A stretch of DNA of 64,000 nt, taken from Bradyrhizobium sp. 141. GTDB lineage: Bacteria > Pseudomonadota > Alphaproteobacteria > Rhizobiales > Xanthobacteraceae. Where the stretch lies: assembly GCF_023074055.1 (NCBI RefSeq), contig NZ_JADPKR010000082.1, positions 496,001 through 560,000 on the forward strand, read 5' to 3'. A program made the position numbers and the translations under genes. Below, piece by piece: positions 51,513-59,253 of this stretch; within the stretch, counting starts at the first letter, position 1, and each line of letters begins with the position of its first letter. The notes under the pieces were generated by a model. That model was not told where the DNA came from. It saw only the letters and a program-made list of their open reading frames with translations, and did no database searches.

Positions 51513-53660
51513 ATGGCAAGAGCAGCAAAATCGAAACCGCTTCGCGACGTCGCCGACCTCACCAAGGCCCAGGCCAAGGTCGAGCACATGCGGCTCGCCC
51601 TCGATATCGAGGGGCATAACGAGCGCTACTATCAGGAGGATGCGCCCACCGTCACCGACGCCGAATACGACGCGTTACGCGAGCGCTTCAACGCCATCGA
51701 GAAGCGCTTTCCGGAATTTGTCACGGCGGACTCGCCCTCGCAGAAGGTCGGCGCGGCACCATCAGGCCGCTTTAGGAAGGTCCGGCATTCCGTCCCGATG
51801 CTGTCGCTCGATAATGCCTTTGCCGAAGAGGACGTGCGCGACTTCGTCGGCCGCATCGTGCGCTTCCTGAAGCTCGACGACGACGAGGTCAATTTCTCCG
51901 CCGAGCCGAAGATCGACGGCCTCTCGATGTCGCTACGCTATGAGGGCGGCGAGCTCGTCACCGCGGCGACGCGCGGCGACGGGGCGGTGGGCGAGGACGT
52001 CACCGCCAACATCCGTACCCTCGAAGACGTGCCGCAGAAGCTGAAAGGACGCAACGTCCCCGACATCTGCGAGGTCCGCGGCGAGGTCTACATGACCAAG
52101 AAGGCGTTCCTCGCGCTCAACGAGCGGCAGAAGGCGGCGGGCGATACCATCTTCGCCAATCCGCGCAATTCGGCCGCGGGTTCGCTCCGGCAGAAGGATC
52201 CAACCATCACCGCCTCGCGTCCGCTCGGCTTCTTCGCCTATGCCTGGGGCGAGATGAGCGTGATGCCCGAAGGGACGCAGAGCGGCATGATCGGCTGGTT
52301 CGAGCGCTGCGGCTTCAAGACCAATCCGCTGACCAAGCTGTGCCACTCCGTCGAGGAGTTGATCGCGTTCCACCAGAGCATCGAGGAAGAGCGCGCCGAG
52401 CTCGACTACGATATCGATGGCGTCGTCTACAAGGTCGACCGCATCGACTGGCAGGAACGGCTCGGCTTCGTCTCGCGCACGCCGCGCTGGGGCATCGCGC
52501 ACAAATTTCCGGCCGAGCGCGCCATGACGGTGCTGCGCGACATCGAGATCCAGGTCGGCCGCACCGGCTCGTTCACGCCGGTCGGCAAGCTCGAGCCGGT
52601 CGGGGTCGGCGGTGTGATCGTGCAGAACGTCACGCTGCACAACGAGGACTACATCAAGGGCATCGGCAACAAGGGCGAGGTGCTGCGCGAGGGCCGCGAC
52701 ATCAGGATCGGCGACACCGTCGTGATCCAGCGCGCCGGCGACGTCATCCCGCAGGTGGTCGACGTCGTGCTCGACAAGCGGCCGAAGACGGCAAAAGAGT
52801 TTCACCTCCCGAAGAAGTGTCCCTGCCCACTGCACACCGACGTCGTACGCGGGGAGACGGCGGCGGGCGAGGAGGAGTCGCGATCCCGTTGCACCGGCGA
52901 GTTCGCCTGCCCCTATCAGAAGATCGAGCACTTGAAACTGTTCGTGTCGCGTCGCGCCTTCGACATCGACGGTCTCGGCGAGAAGCAGCTCCAGTATTTC
53001 TTCGACGAAGGATGGGTCAAGGAGCCCGCCGACATCTTCACGCTGGAGAAGCGTAATTCGAAGCTCAAGCTCGAGGAGATCGAGGGCTATGGCGCGACCT
53101 CGGTGCGCAACCTGTTCGGCGCCATCGAGAGCCGGCGCAAAATCGCGCTGGAGCGCTTCGTCTACGCGCTCGGCATGCGCCATGTCGGCGAGACCACGGC
53201 GCTGGCGCTGGCACGCGGCTACGGCTCGTGGGACGCCTTCCACGATGCCTGCCTGAAGGTCGCTCACGGCGACGAGGAGGCGATGGCGGACATGGACGCG
53301 CTCGACCAGATCGGTGACACCGTGATCAAGAGCATTGCCGATTATTTTGGCGAGAGCCACAATCGCGGCATTGTCGAGCGGCTGACCGGGGAAGTCGAGA
53401 TCGTCGACGCCGAGAAGCCGAAGAGCAATTCGGCAGTCGCCGGCAAGACCGTGGTGTTCACGGGATCGCTGGAGAAGATGACGCGCGACGAGGCCAAGGC
53501 GACGGCAGAGCGTTTAGGGGCAAAGGTGTCCGGCTCGGTGTCGAAGAAGACCGATCTCGTCGTCGCCGGCCCGGGCGCCGGCTCGAAACTCGCCGAGGCC
53601 AACAAGCACGGCGTCCAAGTGCTGACCGAGGACGAGTGGCTGAAGCTGATCGGGGAGTGA
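51513..53660 (+). CDS. ligA: NAD+-dependent DNA ligase
   Basis: 715 residues from ATG 51513. Order: Ia domain, adenylation domain with 'AEPKIDGLSMSLRYEGG' (KxDG, the adenylated Lys), OB fold, zinc finger, HhH domain and BRCT (about 635-715, 'GKTVVFTGSLEKMTRDEAKA'). It seals nicks in replication and repair. The zinc finger reads 'KKCPCPLHTDV' then 'RCTGEFACPY': the first pair is CPC rather than the usual CPxC and the loop is long and acidic, but four cysteines remain. Confidence 0.96.
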   Translation: MARAAKSKPLRDVADLTKAQAKVEHMRLALDIEGHNERYYQEDAPTVTDAEYDALRERFNAIEKRFPEFVTADSPSQKVGAAPSGRFRKVRHSVPMLSLDNAFAEEDVRDFVGRIVRFLKLDDDEVNFSAEPKIDGLSMSLRYEGGELVTAATRGDGAVGEDVTANIRTLEDVPQKLKGRNVPDICEVRGEVYMTKKAFLALNERQKAAGDTIFANPRNSAAGSLRQKDPTITASRPLGFFAYAWGEMSVMPEGTQSGMIGWFERCGFKTNPLTKLCHSVEELIAFHQSIEEERAELDYDIDGVVYKVDRIDWQERLGFVSRTPRWGIAHKFPAERAMTVLRDIEIQVGRTGSFTPVGKLEPVGVGGVIVQNVTLHNEDYIKGIGNKGEVLREGRDIRIGDTVVIQRAGDVIPQVVDVVLDKRPKTAKEFHLPKKCPCPLHTDVVRGETAAGEEESRSRCTGEFACPYQKIEHLKLFVSRRAFDIDGLGEKQLQYFFDEGWVKEPADIFTLEKRNSKLKLEEIEGYGATSVRNLFGAIESRRKIALERFVYALGMRHVGETTALALARGYGSWDAFHDACLKVAHGDEEAMADMDALDQIGDTVIKSIADYFGESHNRGIVERLTGEVEIVDAEKPKSNSAVAGKTVVFTGSLEKMTRDEAKATAERLGAKVSGSVSKKTDLVVAGPGAGSKLAEANKHGVQVLTEDEWLKLIGE

Positions 53661-53671
53661 GGCCTCTCCCC

Positions 53672-53758
53672 GTCATTGCGAGGAGCCCTTGCGACGAAGC
53701 AATCCAGACTGCCGCCGCGGAGAGATTCTGGATTGCTTCGCTCCGCTCGCAATGACGG
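53672..53758. repeat. Palindromic repeat, family B copy 2
   Basis: 'cgtcattgcgaggagccctt' on the left and 'gctccgctcgcaatgacg' on the right, with 'gaagcaatccaga' and 'tctggattgcttc' inside. It lies between convergent ligA and the MFS gene. Confidence 0.92.
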
Positions 53759-53777
53759 GGAGAGAGCGTCGGCCCCC

Positions 53778-55052
53778 TCACATCATCCCGCTCTCTTCCT
53801 CCTCCGCCTGCCCGATCAGCGTCTCGCTGACCACGACCTCGCGGCGAGGAACGACGAAGAACATCATGCAGGCGCAGAGCAATGAGATCGCCAGCACCGC
53901 GGCGGTGAGCGGCAGCGTCGTTGCGGAGTGGCCGCCGAGATAGGCGCCGAGTTGCGACATCAGCGCGCCGATCCCCTGTTGCAGAAAGCCCATGGCGCCC
54001 GAGGCGGTGCCTGCGGCTTCGGGTCGGATGCTGATCGCACCGGCCGCGGAATTCGCCATCACGAAGGCATTGCCGACCATCACGATCATCTGCGTGCCGA
54101 AAAGCCAGGCAGGCGCTTCATTCCAGCCGGTAAAACTCCACAGCAAATTCAACAGGCTGCCGGCGAGCTGGAGCGCGAGCCCGAACCAGATCAGCTTTGC
54201 CAGCGAGTGCCGCGGCGCAAAGCGTACGCAGAGCAGATTGCCGACCAGAAACGCAAAGCCCGAGGTCGCAAACCAGGCGCCGTATTCGGCGCTGCTCCGG
54301 CCCATCTGCGTCACGACGATGTAGGGGCCGCCGCCGGCGAAAGTGAAGATGATCTGCGAGGCCAGCACCTGGCACATCACATAGCCGACGAAGGCGCGGT
54401 TGCGGATCAGGATGCCGATGTCGCCACGGAAGCCGCTGCCGGCGGCGCGGCTGCGACGCGTCTCGGGCAGCGCCAGCGCGATGCCGACGGCGACAATGAT
54501 CGCGGCGACGGTGATGGCGTAGAAGATCGCGCGCCAGCCGAACGCAGTCTCGATCAGCCCGCCGGTGAGCGGCGAAACCATCTGGCCGATCATCAGCGCT
54601 GCGACCACGAGGCTGATCATGGACGCGACGCGGTCGCGCTCGTAGATGTCGCGGATGATGGCGCGGCTCACCACCATGCCGGAGGCGCCGCCGAGCGCCT
54701 GGAAGAAACGCGCTGCGATCAGTTGCGGCAGGGTTTCGGCGAAGATGCAGGCGATGCTCGCCGCGACCATCAGCGCAAGGCCTCCCAGCAGCACCGGGCG
54801 CCGGCCGAACTTGTCCGACAATGGCCCCATGATGAGCTGCGACAGCGCGATGCCGACCATGTAGAGCGACACTGTCATCTGCGCGATCGAGATGTCGCGC
54901 CCGAAATTCGTCGCCAGCACCGGCAGCGCCGGAACCAGGATGTAGAGCGAGATCGGCGCGACCCCGGTCATGACGACGAGCAGCAGCAACACCACGCGAG
55001 AGGTCGCAAGGTTGGTTGCCGCTCCCGGCGGCTTGCTGATCATGCCGTGCAT
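53778..55052 (-). CDS. Bcr/CflA-type MFS drug exporter
   Basis: 424 residues from the ATG at 55052; ATG 55043 and 55109 are alternatives. Twelve membrane segments. 'DISIAQMTVSLYMVGIALSQ' followed by 'LIMGPLSDKFGRRPVLLGGL' (motif A), 'ALGGASGMVVSRAIIRDIYE' and motif C-like 'VSPLTGGLIETAFGWRAIF' place it in DHA1 near Bcr/CflA. It is an inner-membrane proton-coupled exporter; substrates unknown. Monocistronic. Confidence 0.9.
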   Translation of the reverse strand: MHGMISKPPGAATNLATSRVVLLLLVVMTGVAPISLYILVPALPVLATNFGRDISIAQMTVSLYMVGIALSQLIMGPLSDKFGRRPVLLGGLALMVAASIACIFAETLPQLIAARFFQALGGASGMVVSRAIIRDIYERDRVASMISLVVAALMIGQMVSPLTGGLIETAFGWRAIFYAITVAAIIVAVGIALALPETRRSRAAGSGFRGDIGILIRNRAFVGYVMCQVLASQIIFTFAGGGPYIVVTQMGRSSAEYGAWFATSGFAFLVGNLLCVRFAPRHSLAKLIWFGLALQLAGSLLNLLWSFTGWNEAPAWLFGTQMIVMVGNAFVMANSAAGAISIRPEAAGTASGAMGFLQQGIGALMSQLGAYLGGHSATTLPLTAAVLAISLLCACMMFFVVPRREVVVSETLIGQAEEEESGMM

Positions 55053-55217
55053 GCGTGTCCGTCTTTCGAATTCAAATCCGACTGTAGCGGGCTCGCGCAA
55101 GTCCGACATCGGCGTTTCGGAATGCGGCTATACGGATTCCGGGATGGTTGTGGTGACGGTCGGAGATCTGCGGGGCGCTTGTGCTGAGATGTTGGGCGGT
55201 GGTGCCGCATCACCAGT

Positions 55218-55317
55218 GTCATTCCCCGCGAGGGCGGGGAATCCAGTACGCCGCGGCCCGTCCGCATCCGATTGCTGTCTCTGGAATACTGGATGCCCCG
55301 CCTTCGCGGGGCATGAC
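55218..55317. repeat. Palindromic repeat, family F
   Basis: 'gtcattccccgcgagggcgg' pairs with 'ccgccttcgcggggcatgac'; inside, 'ggaatccagta' faces 'tactggatgcc'. Single copy in this window, upstream of the MFS gene and downstream of the aminopeptidase. Confidence 0.9.
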
Positions 55318-55379
55318 AGCGAGTGTGAGGCGGGAGCATTGCGCAAATCGCGTGGCGCCATGCAACGCGCTCCGGCGCG

Positions 55380-57209
55380 CTAACCCTTCAGCTCCGCCGT
55401 GGCCTGATCGAGCCAGGCCCGGGTCGCCTCGTCCAGCGCCGGCCCGACCTCGGCTCTTACGCGCGCATGGTAGGCGTTGAGCCAGGCGAGCTCGTCGCGG
55501 CTCAGCATCGCTTCGTCGATGAGCCGGCGGTCGATCGGTGCCAAGGTCAGCGTCTCGAACGCGTTCATCGATTTCTCGGCGCCCTTGATGTCGGCGGCGA
55601 CCACCAGCTCGAGATTCTCGATACGGATGCCGAAGCCGTCGGTCTTGTAGTAGCCGGGCTCGTTGGAGAGGATCATGCCGCGCTTCAGCGGCGTGGTGCC
55701 GAGCTTCGAGATCCGCGCCGGGCCTTCGTGCACCGAGAGATAGCTGCCGACGCCATGGCCGGTGCCGTGCTCGAAATCGACGCCGACGGCCCAGAGATAT
55801 TGCCGTGCCAGCGTATCGAGCTGCGCGCCCGTGGTGCCGTCCGGGAAGATCGCGCGCGCGATCGCGATATGGCCGCGCAACACGCGGGTGAAGCGGTCGC
55901 GCATCTCGTCCGTCGGCTCGCCCACGGCCATGGTGCGCGTGACGTCGGTGGTGCCGTCTTCGTACTGCGCACCGGAATCGATCAGCAGCAGGTCGCCGGA
56001 GGCGATCCGCCGGTTGCTCTTGCGGGTGACGCGGTAGTGCACGATGGCGCCGTTCGGGCCGGTGCCGGAGATGGTCGGAAACGACACGTCCTTCAGCGCG
56101 CCGGTGTCGCGGCGAAACGTTTCCAGCGCCTCGACCGCGTCGATCTCGGTGAGCTTGCCGCTTGCGGCCTCGCGGTCGATGAAGGCGAGGAAGCGCGCCA
56201 GCGCCACGGCGTCGCGCCGATGCGCCGTCCGCGTCCCCTTGATCTCGGTCGCGTTCTTGACCGCTTTGAGCAGGGCAATCGGATCGCTGCCGCGCACCGG
56301 CTTGCCGCCGGCACCCGCGATCAGCCGGCTGAGCGCGTCGGCCGCGGTGGCGCTGTCGAGCGCGATCGATCCGCCGCTCTTGGCCAGCGCCATCAGCGTC
56401 GGCGCCATCGCGTCGGGCTCGCGCACGTCGGCGGACTGCTCGAGATGGTCGCGCGTGAGGTTGGAGAGCTTGCGATGGTCAATGAAGATGGTCGGACGCC
56501 CGTCTTTCGGCACCAGCGCGTAGGACAGCGGCAGTGGGGTATGGGCGACGTCGGCGCCGCGGATGTTGAAGGTCCAGGCGACCGCGTGGCTATCAGACAG
56601 CACTAGCGCATCGACGCCGAGCTTGCCGATCTCGCTTCTGATCTGCGTCAGCTTCTCGGCTTCAGTGACGCCGGCATGATGCAGTCCGTGCACGGCGACG
56701 GGGGCGAGCGGCGGCTGCGGACGATCCTGCCAGATCGCGTCGACGGGATTGCTGTCGACGGCAACCAGCTCGGCGCCGGCCTTGGCGCAGGCGGCGGACA
56801 GGCGTTCGGCTGCCGCAAAAGTGTGCAGCCACGGATCAAATCCAAGGCGGTCGCCGGCTTTCAGATGCGCCGACACCCAGCTCTCCGGCGGCGGGTCGAT
56901 CAGCGATTCCACGGCCCAAGCCTTTGCATCGACCTGCTTGGCGGCCTGAAGCGTGTAGCGGCCATCGACGAATACCGCGGCCTCCTGGGTCAGAACCACC
57001 GCGAACCCCGCCGAGCCTGTAAAACCGGTCAGCCAGGCCAGCCGCTCTTCCGACGGCGGCACATATTCGTTCTGCTGCTGATCGGCGCGTGGAACGACGA
57101 AGCCGGTCAGCTTGCGGCGGGCGAGTTCTTCGCGAAGTGCGGCCAGCCGTGCGGTCAATGCGACGCCGGCCTCCGGCTCCTCGAATGTCTGAAAGTGTGC
57201 TTCGAACAT
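55380..57209 (-). CDS. Xaa-Pro aminopeptidase P (M24B), three-domain form
   Basis: 609 residues, the length of eukaryotic-type aminopeptidase P rather than E. coli PepP (441). Two creatinase-like N-terminal domains (about 20-310) precede the pita-bread metallopeptidase. The metal ligands are in 'LLLIDSGAQYEDGTTDVTRT' (two Asp), 'HGTGHGVGSYLSVHEGP' (His), 'MILSNEPGYYK' (Glu) and 'GIRIENLEL' (Glu), all present. It removes N-terminal residues preceding proline, using Mn2+. No signal peptide. Confidence 0.93.
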   Translation of the reverse strand: MFEAHFQTFEEPEAGVALTARLAALREELARRKLTGFVVPRADQQQNEYVPPSEERLAWLTGFTGSAGFAVVLTQEAAVFVDGRYTLQAAKQVDAKAWAVESLIDPPPESWVSAHLKAGDRLGFDPWLHTFAAAERLSAACAKAGAELVAVDSNPVDAIWQDRPQPPLAPVAVHGLHHAGVTEAEKLTQIRSEIGKLGVDALVLSDSHAVAWTFNIRGADVAHTPLPLSYALVPKDGRPTIFIDHRKLSNLTRDHLEQSADVREPDAMAPTLMALAKSGGSIALDSATAADALSRLIAGAGGKPVRGSDPIALLKAVKNATEIKGTRTAHRRDAVALARFLAFIDREAASGKLTEIDAVEALETFRRDTGALKDVSFPTISGTGPNGAIVHYRVTRKSNRRIASGDLLLIDSGAQYEDGTTDVTRTMAVGEPTDEMRDRFTRVLRGHIAIARAIFPDGTTGAQLDTLARQYLWAVGVDFEHGTGHGVGSYLSVHEGPARISKLGTTPLKRGMILSNEPGYYKTDGFGIRIENLELVVAADIKGAEKSMNAFETLTLAPIDRRLIDEAMLSRDELAWLNAYHARVRAEVGPALDEATRAWLDQATAELKG

Positions 57210-57395
57210 GGTGGATCACTTTAGGATCATGAGGACGAGTCCGCAATCTGGGCGCATTTGCGTCGCATCTGGCATGGACCGTGCTTGAAATGGTTCCACT
57301 CGAGTCGAGTGGAGTAAGGATGCGGCAGTCGCGCTTTGTCCGGATAACAGGGAAATTCGAGCAGGTGGTTCATCTCAACGACGAGGGGACACACG

Positions 57396-57575
57396 ATGCC
57401 AGCGTTCACGTTTGAGAAGATTTCGCCGCCGGTGCGTCGGGCTCCGACTGCGGCGGTACCGAAGAAGCCGCGCAGCGTCATCAGCCAGATGATCGACCGC
57501 ATCGCCGAGCGCCGCGCAAGACGTACGTTGCAAGACGAGCACGCGATGCGCGGCGACGAGAAGCCGGCGGAGTAG
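57396..57575 (+). CDS. 59-residue basic protein of unknown function
   Basis: Starts MPAFTFEKISPPVRRAPTAA and continues with a basic amphipathic segment 'VISQMIDRIAERRARRTLQD'. It has a good ribosome binding site (gagggg, 7 nt before ATG). About a quarter of residues are Lys/Arg. No membrane segment or signal peptide; it could bind nucleic acid or a partner protein. It lies in the 550-bp gap between two minus-strand genes, so has its own promoter. Not recognised, but the start signals and composition support a real gene. Confidence 0.65.
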   Translation: MPAFTFEKISPPVRRAPTAAVPKKPRSVISQMIDRIAERRARRTLQDEHAMRGDEKPAE

Positions 57576-57588
57576 GACGGTGTTTGTT

Positions 57589-57730
57589 CACCTCGCCCCG
57601 CTTGCGGGGAGAGGTCGGATCGCATCGCAAGATGCGATCCGGGTGAGGGGGTACAGGTCTCTCGACGATCTCGCGTGTGGAGAGAGGCCCCTCACCCCAA
57701 CCCTCTCCCCGTAAGAACGGGGCGAGGGAG
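57589..57730. repeat. Palindromic repeat, family I
   Basis: Left arm 'cacctcgccccgcttgcggg' and 'gtgaggggg', right arm 'ccctcaccccaaccctctcc' and 'aacggggcgaggg', with inner 'ggatcgcatc / gatgcgatcc' hairpin. It forms a branched structure between the small gene and prmA. Confidence 0.88.
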
Positions 57731-57757
57731 CGCACCACCGTCGCGGACGCGGTTAAT

Positions 57758-58648
57758 TTATCCCACCTTCCGCAGCAGCAGACTGCTCCACCCCTCGATC
57801 CGCAGATGCTTCAACGGCACGAGGCCGCGCGCGCGGTAGGCGGCGATCACGGCGGGGGCTTGGTGCGTCAGCAGGCCGGAGAGGATGACAAGTCCGCCGG
57901 GCGCGAGATGCCGCGCCATCGGGCCCGCCAATTGCCTGAGCGGGTTGGCAAGGATGTTGGCCAGCACCAGGTCGAACGGACCGGCCTGGCCAAAATCCGG
58001 TGCGGCGAAGCCGGTGGCGCGGATCACCCGCACCAGGTTGCCAACTTCATTCAGCCCCGCATTCTCGGCCGCCACCCGCACCGACGGCGGGTCGATGTCC
58101 GAGGCGAGCACGTGGCGGTGCAACGATTTTGCCGCGGCGATCGCCAGCACGCCGGTGCCGGTGCCGAGGTCGAGCAGGTTCCTTGGGCGGGAACTCTTCA
58201 AGACATGGTCAAGCAGCAGTAAACAGCCGCGGGTCGTGCCGTGATGGCCGGTGCCGAAGGCGAGCGCGGCCTCGATCTCAATCTTGAGCTTGTTCGCCGC
58301 CACGCGGTCGCGGTCGTGGCTGCCGTGCACGACGAAACGGCCGGCCGGCACCGGGACGAGGTCTTCCAGGCTGGCCTTGACCCAGTCCTTGGCCTCCATC
58401 GTGTCGAAGATGAGCGTACCGGCAATCTCATTTCCTGCCGAAGTTACAACGAGTTCGCGCAATAGCACCTGGTCCGGCGCCTCGGCGAAATGAAGCGTAA
58501 CGTCCCATTGTCCGTCGGGCCGCTCGAAGGCGGCGACCGCCGCATCGCCCTCGAAAAACACCTCGGTGAGCACGTCGACGACGCGCCTGGCGTCGGCCTC
58601 ACTGCCGATCGAAAAGCTGGCGCGATGGGTCGGTGAAGGCTGCATCAT
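57758..58648 (-). CDS. prmA: Ribosomal protein L11 methyltransferase
   Basis: 296 residues from the ATG at 58648 (adjacent ATG 58645 and upstream TTG 58687 are alternatives). An N-terminal L11-recognition domain (about 1-110) is followed by the SAM domain with 'NLLDLGTGTGVLAIAAAKSL', 'DIDPPSVRVAAENAG' and 'DLVLANILANPLRQLAG' (the catalytic NIL-type loop). It trimethylates Lys and the N-terminus of L11. Non-essential in most bacteria. It is divergent from the Flp pilin gene. Confidence 0.94.
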   Translation of the reverse strand: MMQPSPTHRASFSIGSEADARRVVDVLTEVFFEGDAAVAAFERPDGQWDVTLHFAEAPDQVLLRELVVTSAGNEIAGTLIFDTMEAKDWVKASLEDLVPVPAGRFVVHGSHDRDRVAANKLKIEIEAALAFGTGHHGTTRGCLLLLDHVLKSSRPRNLLDLGTGTGVLAIAAAKSLHRHVLASDIDPPSVRVAAENAGLNEVGNLVRVIRATGFAAPDFGQAGPFDLVLANILANPLRQLAGPMARHLAPGGLVILSGLLTHQAPAVIAAYRARGLVPLKHLRIEGWSSLLLRKVG

Positions 58649-58798
58649 GGTTCCGTTGGGTTCAATTTTTGGAACTTTTGTTCCCAATTTACCGCATAAC
58701 TTGCGGTTCCCCGGTTAACTGGGACGAAGGTTGTGTCCCGTACATTTCCAGGTGTCGAATTAATCCAATACACCTTGTAATTGAAACGGAGGCTACCC

Positions 58799-58963
58799 TT
58801 GAAAAGCATGGTTCAGAAGTTCTGGTCGGATGAGTCGGGTGCAACGGCGATCGAATACGGTCTGATTGCCGCGGGCATCGCCCTTGCGATCATCACCGTG
58901 GTGAACAACCTGGGCACCACCCTGAACGATAAGTTCACTTCGATTAGCACCTCCTTGAAGTAA
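58799..58963 (+). CDS. Flp/Fap-type pilin, TTG start
   Basis: 54 residues if it starts at TTG 58799, chosen because ggagg lies 6 nt upstream; ATG 58808 would be 15 nt away. 'WSDESGATAIEYGLIAAGIA' is the Flp pilin signature: cleavage after Gly by a TadV-type prepilin peptidase, with Glu and Tyr at +5/+6 of the mature helix. The hydrophobic helix continues to 'AIITVVNNLG'. Flp pili mediate surface attachment. No tad or cpa export genes are nearby, so the machinery must be elsewhere. A hairpin and a 30-bp palindrome follow. Confidence 0.93.
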   Translation: MKSMVQKFWSDESGATAIEYGLIAAGIALAIITVVNNLGTTLNDKFTSISTSLK

Positions 58964-58980
58964 TTTCCGCCTCCATTTCC

Positions 58981-59002
58981 CAGCGGGGGCTGTTTTTCTT
59001 TT
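58981..59002 (+). terminator. Short hairpin with T-run after the pilin gene
   Basis: CAGC-gggg-GCTG followed by tttttctttt. The stem is only 4 bp, but the T-tract and position 18 bp after the stop suit a terminator. Confidence 0.5.
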
Positions 59003-59020
59003 GAGGCTATTCCTGATCAC

Positions 59021-59050
59021 CGCCCGCGAGGGGAATTCCCCTGGCGGGCG
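59021..59050. repeat. 30-bp palindrome
   Basis: cgcccgcgaggggaattccc then ctggcgggcg: 15-bp arms with a single mismatch pair, centred on gaattc. A T-run (cgttttt) follows 6 nt later, so it could be a second terminator for the pilin gene, or a protein-binding site. Confidence 0.8.
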
Positions 59051-59075
59051 AGGTCGTTTTTGGCGCGCGCTTTCG

Positions 59076-59253
59076 ATATTCACAGGTTGTCCGCAGCTTG
59101 CCGGGACGCTATCCACCGGCTTTTCCCGCCATTGTCCCTGCGATTTTCCACCGATTTTCCCCAGGGCGTCTCGACGTTTTGGTCCGAGCATCCTCGGCCT
59201 GCCCACCGACCACTCAACAGCCTGTCCACAAGAGATCCACAGGCCTATCCACG
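59076..59253 (+). other. Array of seven DnaA-box-like nonamers
   Basis: Compared with TTATCCACA the sites are ATATTCACA (59076; 8 of 9 allowing the variable fifth base), TTGTCCGCA (59087), CTATCCACC (59109), TTTTCCACC (59144), CTGTCCACA (59222), AGATCCACA (59233) and CTATCCACG (59245), each 7 of 9. All are on the same strand within 178 bp. The last overlaps the stop codon of the convergent oxidoreductase gene. DnaA binding is inference. Confidence 0.45.
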
